From Aporhodopirellula aestuarii (GTDB lineage Bacteria; Planctomycetota; Planctomycetia; Pirellulales; Pirellulaceae), in NCBI RefSeq assembly GCF_023701485.1, contig NZ_JAMQBK010000047.1, positions 1 through 61,067 on the forward strand: 61,067 nucleotides of DNA, read 5' to 3'. The translations under genes were made by a program, and so were the position numbers. Below the pieces are notes generated by a model. That model was not told where the DNA came from, ran no database searches, and worked only from the letters and a program-made list of their open reading frames with translations. Shown here one piece after another: positions 36,727-46,469 of the stretch (position 1 is the stretch's first letter; each line of letters begins with the position of its first letter).

Positions 36727-37686
36727 ATGTCCCGACATTTCATCCTTTCGGTTTTGGTTCTTCTCGCTGCCAGCATGGTGGGGATCCCCGGTCAGTGCGA
36801 TGGGCAAGAACAAGCGGCGAATCGAAGGCCTGTATCGGCGAAGGTCCGCCCTGACATGACCGAAGGTGTGATCGCGGAAGGCTCGCTCATGTTCACCTAT
36901 GTTGATAAAAAGCGTCGACGTCGATTGACACTCGACGTTTATCGTCCTGAGAAGGCAGTGTCGCCCTCGCCAGCTATCGTCATGTACTTTGGTGGCGGTT
37001 GGCAAAATGGGCGTCCCGGGCTGTTCGCTCCTTTGGCTCAGGCGTTGGCGCAGCGTGGCTACGTGTGCGTTGTTCCCGAGTATCGGCTTTCCGGTGAAGC
37101 CCCTTTTCCCGCCGCAATTCACGATGCCAAGGCGGCAGTTCGGTGGACGAGGACGTTTGCAAAACGTTTCAACATCGACGCAGAGCGGATTGCCTGTCTC
37201 GGTGGTTCCGCAGGCGGTCACATCGCAGGTTTCGTCGCCGCCACGAATGGCTCAAGCGACTATGAAGGTGACGGCGATCATCGTACGGCGTCGTCGGAGG
37301 TTCAAGCATCGGTTGTGATGTGCGGTCCGATGAATCTACTCGACCCAAAAACCGTCGATGGGATCGAAGCGGCCGCGAAGAGGCCTGAGGGACATCCGAC
37401 GATCGATTTCCTGCAAGGCCAAACACCGTCTTCCAATCGATCACTCTACCGCGAGGCCTCTCCGATCAGCCACGCCGGACCCCATCTTCCACCCATGCTG
37501 TTTATTGATGGTGAACTCGACAATCCAGGGACGCGATACCGTGAACTTCGTGTGATTCTCGACCAGCACAATATTCCAAACGAGTTTGTCATGATGCCGG
37601 ACGCCCCACATCCATTTTGGGCCAACCAATTATGGTTCATGCCGACGGTAGATGCCGTCGACGCGTTTCTAAACAAACACCTGTAG
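36727..37686 (+). CDS. Secreted alpha/beta hydrolase (carbohydrate-esterase/lipase-like)
   Basis: A 319-residue protein with a signal peptide (about 1-26) and an alpha/beta hydrolase core of the BD-FAE/esterase-lipase type. The oxyanion segment is YFGGGWQNG (87-95). The nucleophile elbow is GGSAGG (159-164, Ser161). A DGELDNPG acidic segment and APHPFW near the end supply the probable Asp and His. It likely removes acetyl or feruloyl esters from plant or algal polysaccharides. It sits with a DUF1080 protein, two sulfatases and a sialate O-acetylesterase. Confidence 0.87.
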   Translation: MSRHFILSVLVLLAASMVGIPGQCDGQEQAANRRPVSAKVRPDMTEGVIAEGSLMFTYVDKKRRRRLTLDVYRPEKAVSPSPAIVMYFGGGWQNGRPGLFAPLAQALAQRGYVCVVPEYRLSGEAPFPAAIHDAKAAVRWTRTFAKRFNIDAERIACLGGSAGGHIAGFVAATNGSSDYEGDGDHRTASSEVQASVVMCGPMNLLDPKTVDGIEAAAKRPEGHPTIDFLQGQTPSSNRSLYREASPISHAGPHLPPMLFIDGELDNPGTRYRELRVILDQHNIPNEFVMMPDAPHPFWANQLWFMPTVDAVDAFLNKHL

Positions 37687-37950
37687 GCAGATGGCTGGAG
37701 TGATTCTGTAGATCTGTCATTTGATGCTAACCAAGGGTCCTACGATTAACCGACGCAATCGCTGGACTGCCAAAAATTCTTTGAACGCTTGGATCGTTTC
37801 GGTCTGCCACGCAGCAGATTGGGCGGACAGCATCCTGTCATAGCAGTAGTGCACGAATGTCATACTGAGACAAGCCTCTCGGGGGAACCGGCCCGCAAGT
37901 GTTAATGCCTCATCCGAAATCGCAATCATCGCCTCACATGAGTTTTTAGA

Positions 37951-38466
37951 ATGCTTCGACGACAATCCTTGTTGTTCAAAATGACATTGTTGACACTCCT
38001 GGTGACGCGGGCTTCATCCGCCAACGACCAAACGGAACTGGAAAAACAGCAATCGGCTCCGAAAGCTCTGGTCATGATGACCCAAGGTGAATCGAAGGAA
38101 TTGCAGTTTTGTTGGGATGAGGGAACCGGGCGTGCACCAGTTGTTTTGCTCAGCAGCAAGCCGATGTCTCCCGAAGAGGTTACTCAAAAGGTCGCCCAAG
38201 AAAACACCCGTTACGAGTCAGGCGGATTGTCCATCGAATTCAACGAAGACCGGTCGTCGGACTTGCAGGCTGCGCTGTATCAAACGGGCAAGTTCACGGG
38301 GCGTCAATCCGATGGATCTTACAAGCACGTTACAGTCGTTGCGGTAAGATTGGTGACGCGGGCAGACGCCGTTCCAGGTGCGCACTCGGTGCTAGTGCAG
38401 GTGGTGTCCGGAACGGGACGTTCGATGCGATTGGTCGGTGAATTTCGCGTATTGGTACGGGAATAA
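37951..38466 (+). CDS. Small secreted protein of unknown function
   Basis: A 171-residue protein with a likely signal peptide (1 to about 23, MLRRQSLLFKMTLLTLLV) and a mature strand-rich domain (HVTVVAVRLVTRAD, SVLVQVVSGTGRSMRLVGEFRVLVRE). It has no motif I recognise. It follows the alpha/beta hydrolase gene by about 260 bases and converges with the sulfatase gene at 38857. Confidence 0.55.
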   Translation: MLRRQSLLFKMTLLTLLVTRASSANDQTELEKQQSAPKALVMMTQGESKELQFCWDEGTGRAPVVLLSSKPMSPEEVTQKVAQENTRYESGGLSIEFNEDRSSDLQAALYQTGKFTGRQSDGSYKHVTVVAVRLVTRADAVPGAHSVLVQVVSGTGRSMRLVGEFRVLVRE

Positions 38467-38856
38467 GGATCGAACAAACGAACACGTGTCTCGTGTTCCC
38501 TAAACCCCGCGAGTCAGCTTGCGAGTTTTCGATCAAGATTCATTTGGTGATGGCGCGAGATAATCCGCTCGCGTGACGTCAACAACGATGATGGTCACCG
38601 AAGTGGTGCGGTTGCCTGCGGTGACGGAGAGTCGTTGCCGGGCAAAGCACGCTACTTCCGCAGAACGCTGGTGCCTGTGCCATCTACTTTCGCAGTGACC
38701 GGGTGGTTTTTGTAGCGGAGCGGCGCGAACCGCCCAGTAAAACTCGGACATCTTATCGAGCAACCGTGCAGCTTGCGCCGCACCGCGACCAAAGTAGACA
38801 GTGTTGGACGCGAGCTTTCCGGTTCACGCAAACCCTAAGTTCAGGCTAGACAAATA
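38467..38856. other. Convergent intergenic region with a repeat half-site
   Basis: About 390 bases between two gene 3' ends. It holds one arm of the dispersed palindrome family at 38711-38735 and nothing else that I recognise. Confidence 0.45.
38711..38735. repeat. Half-site of the dispersed GCGGAACGGC palindrome family
   Basis: TGTAGCGGAGCGGCGCGAAC followed by CGCCC is one diverged arm of the palindrome family. Like the others it lies downstream of gene stop codons, between convergent genes. Confidence 0.5.
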
Positions 38857-40332
38857 CTATTGCAGATAGGCTGGCGTCCAGGGTTCTCGGCCTTCCTTGG
38901 GCTGCAGGAACTTGGCGTCCACTGACTGGTACCAGTCATGCAATTGCTTCCGCATCTGCTCAACCCGTTCGGGCATCTCGGACGCGAGGTCTTTGCTTTC
39001 ACTCAGATCGGATTCGAGGTCATATAAATGCACACGGCCGTCTTCGTACCGCTCAAATAGTTTGTATTTACCGACACGAATCGCTCCGCCGGGGATTCCA
39101 CCTTGGTTGCTGTAGTGCGGGTAGTGCCAATACAACGCTTCGCGATCCAACGTTCCGCCTTCCAGAGCGGGCCGCATGTCGATCCCGTCGACCGGGTGTT
39201 GTAACTCGGCACCCGCAGCGGCGGCGATGGTCGGCAACAGATCGATAGAACAGATCGGCACCGACGACACGGACCCGGCCTCTGTGACGCCCGGATACTT
39301 CACGATCCAGGGTTCTCGAATGCCGCCTTCGTAGACCCACCCCTTGCCGCCTCGAAGCGGCAGGTTGCTGGTCGGTGACCCTTCGGAAGTTGACAGTCCG
39401 CCATTGTCGGAAGTGAATACTACAATCGTGTTGTCTTCAACACCGGAGTCCTTGAGTTGTTGGAGCACTTTCCCGACGGCTTGATCCATGGCTTCGACCA
39501 TCGCAGCGTATACCGCATGCTTCTGCAGGATTCGTACGTTGCGGACGCCTTTACCGAATACCTGTTCCTCTTCGGCGAATTCTTCACCGGCGATTCCCTC
39601 AGCTTTCTTTTTGTATTTCTCGACGAGGTCGGGACGTCCCATCAAAGGCGTGTGCACGGAATAGAATGCCAGATACGCCAGAAACGGTTCCTCTCGATGT
39701 TCTTCGATGAAGGCGGCTGTGTCTCTCGCCAAGCGATCAGGAAGGTGGTCACCTTCGGGACTTTCGACTGCCATTTGAGGATTCTCGAACGGTCCGAAAT
39801 ATCGTTTGCCTGAATAGGGGCCGCCTTTGCTGTAGCCGCCAATGTTGACGTCAAAGCCTTGATTTTGCGGATAGAATTCTTCGCTTTCGCCAAGGTGCCA
39901 CTTGCCGGCGAAGAAGGTCGCGTAGCCCTTTCCCTTCAATACTTCGGCAATCGTGATCTCCTCAATCGGCATGTTGCTGTGCAGCGGAGCTGGCTTGAAC
40001 GTGCCTCCACGTCGACCGGAGAAAAAATTGGTCGCTTGAACTCGCGTGGGGTACTTACCCGTCATCAGGCTGTAACGCGTCGGTGAGCAAACCGGGTTGG
40101 CAGCATAGCCATCGGTGAATCGCATCGCCGACTCAGAAAGGCGATCAATGTTGGGTGTGTCATAGAAACAATCAGGGTTATTGGCTCCGATGTCCATGTA
40201 CCCCAAGTCGTCGACGAGGAAGACGACGACGTTCGGCGGTTTCGTTTCCGATGCCGAAACAAGCGGTGTAGACAACAAAGCGATCAGCATCATCGCGAGT
40301 GCGATTACGCAATGGCGGGCAGATTGTTTCAT
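38857..40332 (-). CDS. Secreted formylglycine sulfatase (S1_16-like)
   Basis: A 491-residue exported sulfatase with a signal peptide (about 1-27), metal-binding LVDDLGYMDIG (39-49), the formylglycine motif CSPTRYSLMTG (Cys82) and the late FTSDNGGLST and GGKGWVYEGGIREPWIVKYPG segments. The overall wording matches SulfAtlas S1_16-type enzymes of marine bacteria acting on sulfated galactans or similar glycans, by recall only. The start MKQSARHC at 40332 opens the signal peptide; a 17-codon upstream extension is less likely. A G9 tract lies about 290 bases upstream. Confidence 0.92.
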   Translation of the reverse strand: MKQSARHCVIALAMMLIALLSTPLVSASETKPPNVVVFLVDDLGYMDIGANNPDCFYDTPNIDRLSESAMRFTDGYAANPVCSPTRYSLMTGKYPTRVQATNFFSGRRGGTFKPAPLHSNMPIEEITIAEVLKGKGYATFFAGKWHLGESEEFYPQNQGFDVNIGGYSKGGPYSGKRYFGPFENPQMAVESPEGDHLPDRLARDTAAFIEEHREEPFLAYLAFYSVHTPLMGRPDLVEKYKKKAEGIAGEEFAEEEQVFGKGVRNVRILQKHAVYAAMVEAMDQAVGKVLQQLKDSGVEDNTIVVFTSDNGGLSTSEGSPTSNLPLRGGKGWVYEGGIREPWIVKYPGVTEAGSVSSVPICSIDLLPTIAAAAGAELQHPVDGIDMRPALEGGTLDREALYWHYPHYSNQGGIPGGAIRVGKYKLFERYEDGRVHLYDLESDLSESKDLASEMPERVEQMRKQLHDWYQSVDAKFLQPKEGREPWTPAYLQ

Positions 40333-40668
40333 GGCGGGTGTTCGTCTTTCAGAGGTGTTTTCAGGTTTGCGAGATCGAGACATTGAAACACGGTTTCCGC
40401 GAAGTTGCAGGAGACTCTTGTGGTCGTCAAGCCAGGAGATCGGATTCGTAGTCGGCGGAATCTTGACCGTATTGATGTTCGACTGATCTTCCGCCCGATT
40501 CTATACACTGGCAGAACGTCTTTGGAGACGTCGAGTCGTGTAGGGTCGACGATGTAACGTTATCCGAGGCGTGAAGAATGCCTAGGCAACAACATGGGTT
40601 CAACAACTGCTCGGCTGCCTTGGGGGGGGGACTCAACCGCGCGAACTCGATCCGATACGCCAAGTCGT
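40333..40668. other. Intergenic region with a nine-G tract
   Basis: About 335 bases between the sulfatase start and the stop of the sialate-esterase gene upstream. A run of nine G lies at 40622-40630. No gene or strong hairpin is seen. Confidence 0.45.
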
Positions 40669-42156
40669 TTAAGGCTTAAACGTGTCCGAGCGGAACGGAT
40701 AGGCGGGCAAACCTGCCGCATTGACCAGATTCACGCCCGGCTTGCCGGCGAAGGCGTAGCGGACGTAGAGCGGTTTGTTGAGATCCGGTGAATTCAGCAC
40801 AACGGTGCTGCCTTTTATTTCCGCATTCGCCTTCACCCATTTTGCCGAATCGTCTGCGATCCAAAAAGCTGATGGCGATTTCCCATCCGTCGTTAGAAGA
40901 CCTTCAGCATGGTCGAAGTGCACGACTAGGTTTTTTCCTTGTTTTTCGACGCGTGTCATCACGGGGCCGCGTGCCTCGACTTCCATCCCCAGCACATCGT
41001 GCGCGGCGAGCAACGCCAGCCGTTTCCCGACAGGCAGTTTGTCGGAGGGATGAATGTTAGTCGCGTGCCCGAGATCAATCGTGTTCGCAACTGAGATGTG
41101 AGGTAGTTCGAGTGCGTTGAGTTGTGATTCACGCATCCAAGCCCACGATTTTGCGGACGGACTTTCCGCTTCGTTATTCAGGCCCTTCGCATATCCAGGA
41201 AGCATCACGACGAGGAAATGAAGATCAGCGCGTCCCCACTCTTCGCGGTAACGTTGAATCCACGCCGGAAGTGTTTCACCGTATTGCAACATATCCGCGA
41301 CCGACTTGGTGTTGGCTTCGCCTTGGTACCAAACGAGTCCCCGGCAAGCATACGGTACTAGTGGATGCATGACTGCGTTGTAGAGAATATTCGGTCGCGT
41401 GCGAAGAAAGATGTCGCTATTGCGATCCCATGGCTTTGGACCGTCTAACAAAGATTGAATCCGTGCCAGTGCTTTCTTGTCTGCGTCGAATTCCTCCATC
41501 CGCTTATCGAAATGAGGCAGTTTCTTCGTCATGTCCCTCGGCATCCATCCCTCGATCGATGAACTTCCCCAAGAAGCCTGGATGATGCCAACGGGAACGT
41601 CCGCGGCCTGTTCCAAAAAATACGCGAACGCAAACGCAACGGCACTGTTGGGTTGTTGCCGCACCCATTCGCCCTTACACGAATCCTGCTCGGTGAACGC
41701 GACCGTGTTGACGACGGTAAACGAGCGGAGGTTCTCCATCGAAGGAACCAAAGCTTTGATCTCCGGAACGCCGCCGTATCCCATTTGCATGTTGGATTGC
41801 CCCGAGCAAATCCAGACTTCTCCGACGACGACATCGTTGCACTGGACGCTTGAACCATCGGAGCCATTAACCGCTAACTTGCGTGGCTCCGACGAAGCAG
41901 CCATGGGGGCAAGCTCCACGATCCATTGGTCGTCGTCGTCCGCGATGACAGTCTTTTCCTGCCCGGCGAATTCCACCGTTACGGTTGTTCCCGCGTCAGC
42001 GGTCCCCCAGACCGGCACCAGCAAATCACGTTGCAACACAGCATAATCAGTAAACGGCGACGCGATTGTCAATTCTGCGTGGGCGGTGCACGGTGAGAAG
42101 CCTCCGGACAACTCCAGGGCAGCAAAAAAGATCAGACAATACAAAGGCTTGTGCAT
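40669..42156 (-). CDS. Sialate O-acetylesterase-like SGNH enzyme
   Basis: A 495-residue protein with a signal peptide (about 1-27), an N-terminal beta domain, and a SASA/SGNH hydrolase domain. The nucleophile motif is GQSNM (119-123, Ser121) preceded by VGEVWICS. A probable catalytic histidine lies in GHATNIHPSDKLPVGKRLAL near 360-380. Such enzymes remove O-acetyl groups from sialic acids or other acetylated sugars. The start MHKPLYC at 42156 gives the signal peptide; a 60-codon extension upstream is rejected. It lies among sulfatases and other glycan enzymes. Confidence 0.9.
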   Translation of the reverse strand: MHKPLYCLIFFAALELSGGFSPCTAHAELTIASPFTDYAVLQRDLLVPVWGTADAGTTVTVEFAGQEKTVIADDDDQWIVELAPMAASSEPRKLAVNGSDGSSVQCNDVVVGEVWICSGQSNMQMGYGGVPEIKALVPSMENLRSFTVVNTVAFTEQDSCKGEWVRQQPNSAVAFAFAYFLEQAADVPVGIIQASWGSSSIEGWMPRDMTKKLPHFDKRMEEFDADKKALARIQSLLDGPKPWDRNSDIFLRTRPNILYNAVMHPLVPYACRGLVWYQGEANTKSVADMLQYGETLPAWIQRYREEWGRADLHFLVVMLPGYAKGLNNEAESPSAKSWAWMRESQLNALELPHISVANTIDLGHATNIHPSDKLPVGKRLALLAAHDVLGMEVEARGPVMTRVEKQGKNLVVHFDHAEGLLTTDGKSPSAFWIADDSAKWVKANAEIKGSTVVLNSPDLNKPLYVRYAFAGKPGVNLVNAAGLPAYPFRSDTFKP

Positions 42157-42508
42157 CGGGAGTATTCTTAGCGGGTCGGATGGGAGACGCGGGGCGATAA
42201 TAAGGAATTGCGAGCTCAGTCGAGTATAATCTATACCCTTTCTGCATGCGGGCGAATGGGAGAACGACATCTGATCGTTAGCGAACGGCACGACAACGCT
42301 GTCCCGCGGCCCCGCAAGATTCTTCCACGTTCTCATTCAGTGGGACGGTCATCGCGTTGATCGATAATGCAGGATGTCGGTACCCGATTGCAAATCCCGA
42401 ATAGGCGATTGGCTTCGCTTCCCCAAACCAAGCGAGAAACTCGACTTGCGTGTGGCTCATCGAGCCAACCCGTATGTGCCGTTTGGATAGCGAACCATAC
42501 GAGACAAA
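42157..42508. other. Intergenic region, nothing recognised
   Basis: About 350 bases between the start of the sialate-esterase gene and the stop of the sulfatase gene upstream, both on the minus strand. No gene or repeat recognised. Confidence 0.4.
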
Positions 42509-43969
42509 CTAGTCATTCACATTGGTGATCGCTGGCCAATCTGGATATGTGGGGCGATGTTTTGCGTTTTTGCCACCGGTCTCCGGCGGCCCGGGTGGTA
42601 CAGACTTCAGGACTCGGTTGAGTTGCTCCCGCGCGGTCTCACCACGTTCACCCGCGGCTCCTTTGGCGAGATTGTTCAATTCCCTGAGATCGTTCGGCAC
42701 GAAATAGAATGACCCATCACGATACAGTTTGTACCGCTCATCTCGCACGTACTGAGATCCTTTGAACCCACCCCAATACGGTTGGTAATGACACAGTACC
42801 CAATCACGCGGGTTTCCAACTTCACCATTGAGCTGCGGCAGGTAGCTGCGTCCATCGATCGGATCATCGTCCGCGAGCGTTATGCCGGCCGCGGCTGCAA
42901 AGGTTGCATAGAAGTCTGTGAAGTCGATCAGATCACTGCAGACATGGCCGACCGGAGTGTGCCCATTCCAAAACGCGACCATTGGAACGTGCGTGCCCAT
43001 GTCTTTGGTACCGCCCTTCCCGCCGGTTATCTTCTGACCGTTCCACTGCGAGCTGATCGCGCGATTGGTTCCGTTGTCAGCCGTGAACAAAATAAGCGTA
43101 TTCTCCAATTTGCCAGCTTCGTCGACGGAACGAAGAATTTTGCCAATGATCTGGTCCAGGTAATGAACCATGGCGACAAAGTTGGCTTTCTGTGCAGTTC
43201 TATCTTTCGGAGCCTTGTTCGCCGAATGGTCGCGCGGTTGATCGCCAATCGTAACTGGGGTTGGAACAAACGGGTTGTGAACGAGCACAGTTGGGTAGTA
43301 AACAAAGAACGGTTTATCACGTTCACGTTTAATGAAATCACAAACGAAGTCGGACATGATGTCAGGTCCGTACAGATTGGCATTATTTTTCGACGTTAGC
43401 ACGTGGCCGTTACATTCCAGCGTCGGACTCCAAAACCGTTCACCTCCGTCAGGTGCGCCCTTCTCTTTGGTCAATTGCCAAAGACAGTACTCATCAAAAC
43501 CGGCTTGGTTGGGGCGTGAGCTGTCGTCGCATCCCACTGCCTTGTGATAAAGACCGTTGAGCTGCCACTTGCCAGCGACCGCGGTTTCATATCCCGCTGA
43601 CCGCAACAAATTCCCGAACGTCTTGTCTTGTGGGTTCAGGTATCCGAAATGGGTATAGTTTCGAAAGCTATATCGCCCGGTCATGATCTTGACGCGAGAC
43701 GGCGTGCAGATCGGCGTCGAATAACAATGATCGAAGCGAACACCGGCTCCCGCGAGCGCGTCGATGTTAGGTGTCTCGTAGTCTTCACCGCCGTAACATC
43801 CAAAACATTCCCAACTCACATCATCCGCCATGATTAAGATGATATTGGGTTGTTTTTTCTCGACATCCGATGTGTCGGTTCGAAGCGTTTGGGCATTCAC
43901 GCTATTCACGTCAACGAGGACGAGGAAATACAACAGCAGAGTCAAGAACCGCAGATAAACCATTCGCAA
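42509..43969 (-). CDS. Secreted formylglycine sulfatase
   Basis: A 486-residue exported sulfatase: signal peptide (about 1-26), MADDVSWECFGCYGGEDYETP (47-67 region), formylglycine motif CTPSRVKIMTG (Cys88), FTADNGTNRAI and GGKGGTKDMGTHVPMVAFW. The C-terminal part YKLYRDGSFYFVPNDLRELNN is typical of arylsulfatase-like proteins that often stand beside glycoside or ester hydrolases. The subfamily cannot be stated from sequence alone. It begins at 43969 (or 43963). Confidence 0.9.
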   Translation of the reverse strand: MRMVYLRFLTLLLYFLVLVDVNSVNAQTLRTDTSDVEKKQPNIILIMADDVSWECFGCYGGEDYETPNIDALAGAGVRFDHCYSTPICTPSRVKIMTGRYSFRNYTHFGYLNPQDKTFGNLLRSAGYETAVAGKWQLNGLYHKAVGCDDSSRPNQAGFDEYCLWQLTKEKGAPDGGERFWSPTLECNGHVLTSKNNANLYGPDIMSDFVCDFIKRERDKPFFVYYPTVLVHNPFVPTPVTIGDQPRDHSANKAPKDRTAQKANFVAMVHYLDQIIGKILRSVDEAGKLENTLILFTADNGTNRAISSQWNGQKITGGKGGTKDMGTHVPMVAFWNGHTPVGHVCSDLIDFTDFYATFAAAAGITLADDDPIDGRSYLPQLNGEVGNPRDWVLCHYQPYWGGFKGSQYVRDERYKLYRDGSFYFVPNDLRELNNLAKGAAGERGETAREQLNRVLKSVPPGPPETGGKNAKHRPTYPDWPAITNVND

Positions 43970-44339
43970 AGATTCCTAGCGAGTTTTTTTGAAAGAACGC
44001 CAAACGCGAAAATCCGATTGTAGACGGATTCAATTGTCATCGTGCGCTTCGTAAGCGAAGTTTCATCACCACGCCGTGTATGACGGCGTTCACGACGAAT
44101 TGGCAGGTCTGTGAGCAAAAAGTGATTGATTGAACTTGAGGTGGCTGGAACCGGAGGGCTCGCGGGCTGCCGCCAATAAACTTAACGAAACGGCGTGAGC
44201 CGTCTGGTGACTCGGGACCGGACGGCTTGCGCCGTTCCGCTAAGAAGAACACTAAAACAGTCGACGTCACCCGCCAACGAAGCTTACGCGAACGGCCACA
44301 CTAATTACTTCACAGCCTGTCCGAGCATGGCAACAAAAC
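43970..44339. other. Intergenic region occupied by a MITE-like element
   Basis: About 370 bases between the sulfatase start and the kinase stop. Most of the right part (44105-44318) is a copy of the 214-bp palindromic element described separately. Confidence 0.6.
44105..44318. mobile_element. MITE-like palindromic element, copy 1 (214 bp)
   Basis: A non-coding element whose right end reads TTCACAGCCT (44309-44318) and whose left end is a diverged counterpart (AGGTCTGTGAG, 44105-44115). The centre is a long palindrome at 44181-44244 with arms CTTAACGAAACGGCG... and its complement. Flanking segments (ACACTAAAACAG...ACG; AACGAAGCTTACG; CGGCCACACT) recur in the copy at 50259-50472. It has no open frame. 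Its right end is 21 bases behind the kinase stop codon. Confidence 0.65.
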
Positions 44340-46412
44340 TCACTCGCTCTCCTGAACGATCTCAATCGACTCTGGCAGGTTCGCAAGTTGGAATTCCGAC
44401 ACTTGATCTGGGTCGATGTAAACGCGACGCAGGCTGCGATTATTCTGCAATGGCAACAAATTGGTGACGGGCGTTTGGCGAATATCGAGTTCCTGAAGCT
44501 CCAGACCGGTCAGGTCGGACAGTCGGGAAATTTCTATCTCGCGAAGGTCGAGTACTCTCGGTTTGAGGATGTACACCAAGCATAGTTTTTGATTGGCAGG
44601 TCCCCCTCCGCTGAAAATCCTTGCCAACCGAGTCAGTCCTTTGCCGCGTAAGCGGATTGTCTCCGTATTGGCCTCATATACCATTTCCGGGTTTTGCCAT
44701 TTGTGGTTGTTGATCTCGATCCACGCCTGAACGACCCTTACCTTGTCGGCGATCGCATTGCGTTGGAGGCTATCGAAGATCAGCATCTTTTCGGCTAGCT
44801 GTCCTCGACGCAGCCGGGATAGTCCCGGACCGGGTGAGCACAATTCACGGAGAAGCGCAATGAACTCATCCGTATCGAGGTGCCCCTCGGCATCTTGCAA
44901 TTCCAAATACTTGTCGGCAAGCAAGACAAGATCCGGCTCGATGAACTTACCTTGGTCGACTAACTCCAGCGCCAAGTCGAAATTTTGCGTCAGGAAATAC
45001 AAATAGTATTTCTGTAGCCACGCTTTCGAATCAGGTGGCGGATCAAAAATGAGAATCGATTCGAGATGCTTCATCGAATGCGCGATCGCCGATGGCAGGG
45101 CTTCGTCGCGCAGGAACTTTGAGTCAGTCACGAAATCAGAAAGGTCGATAGCGGACAGGACCTGCTGGTATTGGCGTTTTTCAGATTCTTCTTTTTCCGC
45201 GAGGTACTGCGCAAGTGATGTAACCGCTTCCGCTTGCGATTGCTCAGCCACAGCCTGCGCTCTCTCTGATCGTTCGAGCGCTTCGACGGCCTGCTGACGA
45301 CTGAGGCGAAGTTGGATGACGAAATACGCCACACAAATCCCGAAAATGGCCAGCGATCCGAAAGCGATCGCACACGCCTCGCGGTGTCGCCGATAGAACA
45401 AAGCTGCCTCGCGACGAAGGCTCAATCGTTCAACCGAGCTGCTGTATCCTCCCAAAAAGCGTGAAACATCATTCCTGAGTTCTTCTACATTTTGGTATCG
45501 ATCGCTGGGGATCCTTGCGGTCGCTTTGCCAATCGTCGCGGCCAACGCGGCATCTAAGTTGGAATCCGTGTCTGAGCCGTCGGCCGGCAGTTCGAGCGTC
45601 AATAGTTCACGCAATAGACATCCCATCGCGTAGATGTCCATTTGGGGAGTTTTCGTTTGCCGTTTATTTTTCTGTTCCGGGGCCATGTAAACCGGCGTCC
45701 CCTTGGCGGAATCCAACAACGAGCCGTAAAGATCGGGATCGAGCAATACGGCGGAGTTGTGTTCGCCCTGCTCTTGCGCCATCACGACGCCCATGCCCCA
45801 GTCACAGACCTTCACTTCGCCATAGTCTCCGACGAAGATATTTTCTGGTTTGATGTCCAAATGCAAAATTCGACGCGAATGGGCGTAGGCGATGGCATCA
45901 CAAACACGTTGAAAAATTTCCAGTCGTCTTTGCAACGGAAATTCACCGAGTTGTTCCCCATTCTTGATGGAATTCAACACGCCGCGCAGCGAACGTCCTT
46001 GTTTCAATTCCATCGTGAAAAAAGGTCGTCCCTCGTCATCCACGCCCATATCGAACAGGTCGATGATGTTGGGGTGGTCCAATCGTGCGGTAAGATGTGC
46101 CTCTCGCAAGAAAGCGTCGAACTGGTCCCTTGAGAATTCAGGTAAAGGCTTGGCCAACGCAGCATGTCTGGCTGCTTTCGCGTCATAAACGCGATAGACC
46201 TCCTTCATGCCCCCACGCCCTATCAGTTCGGGTTCCTGATAGCGTGACTTGATTCGAGTAATCGCACAGAACAGCGGACAAATGTCGTCGTCGGACTCGA
46301 GAGCTTGCCCGTATGCTTTCGTCGGATCCGCTTGGTCGAAGACGTCGTCTACGATCGGATTGATCCGTTCGATACGCTCGACCGGATCTCGGGAAGCTGA
46401 ACGATTGGTCAT
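44340..46412 (-). CDS. Membrane Ser/Thr protein kinase with HLD/DWG active site
   Basis: A 690-residue Pkn-type kinase. The G-loop is GRGGMKEV (65-72), the ATP lysine Lys88, the partner Glu104, the catalytic loop HLDIKPEN (184-191; HLD instead of HRD), the metal motif DWG (204-206; instead of DFG) and APEQ (244-247). One membrane helix lies about 350-370, followed by a charged coiled coil (370-415) and a C-terminal region of about 270 residues with leucine-rich-like elements near the end (LDLREIEISRLSDLTGLELQELDI). The kinase is probably active because Lys88, Asp186 and Asp204 are kept. It lies 57 bases behind an ECF sigma factor gene, a common planctomycete pairing. Confidence 0.9.
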   Translation of the reverse strand: MTNRSASRDPVERIERINPIVDDVFDQADPTKAYGQALESDDDICPLFCAITRIKSRYQEPELIGRGGMKEVYRVYDAKAARHAALAKPLPEFSRDQFDAFLREAHLTARLDHPNIIDLFDMGVDDEGRPFFTMELKQGRSLRGVLNSIKNGEQLGEFPLQRRLEIFQRVCDAIAYAHSRRILHLDIKPENIFVGDYGEVKVCDWGMGVVMAQEQGEHNSAVLLDPDLYGSLLDSAKGTPVYMAPEQKNKRQTKTPQMDIYAMGCLLRELLTLELPADGSDTDSNLDAALAATIGKATARIPSDRYQNVEELRNDVSRFLGGYSSSVERLSLRREAALFYRRHREACAIAFGSLAIFGICVAYFVIQLRLSRQQAVEALERSERAQAVAEQSQAEAVTSLAQYLAEKEESEKRQYQQVLSAIDLSDFVTDSKFLRDEALPSAIAHSMKHLESILIFDPPPDSKAWLQKYYLYFLTQNFDLALELVDQGKFIEPDLVLLADKYLELQDAEGHLDTDEFIALLRELCSPGPGLSRLRRGQLAEKMLIFDSLQRNAIADKVRVVQAWIEINNHKWQNPEMVYEANTETIRLRGKGLTRLARIFSGGGPANQKLCLVYILKPRVLDLREIEISRLSDLTGLELQELDIRQTPVTNLLPLQNNRSLRRVYIDPDQVSEFQLANLPESIEIVQESE

Positions 46413-46469
46413 AACTATTGGCTAATGAGTATTTTGTTGAGTGGATGATTTTGCTGCAATTACTGCGTT

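Noticed and set aside
37717..37965. An 82-codon minus-strand frame downstream of the hydrolase
   Set aside because: It overlaps the start of the plus-strand gene at 37951, has no motif, and no ribosome site was seen; too weak to call.
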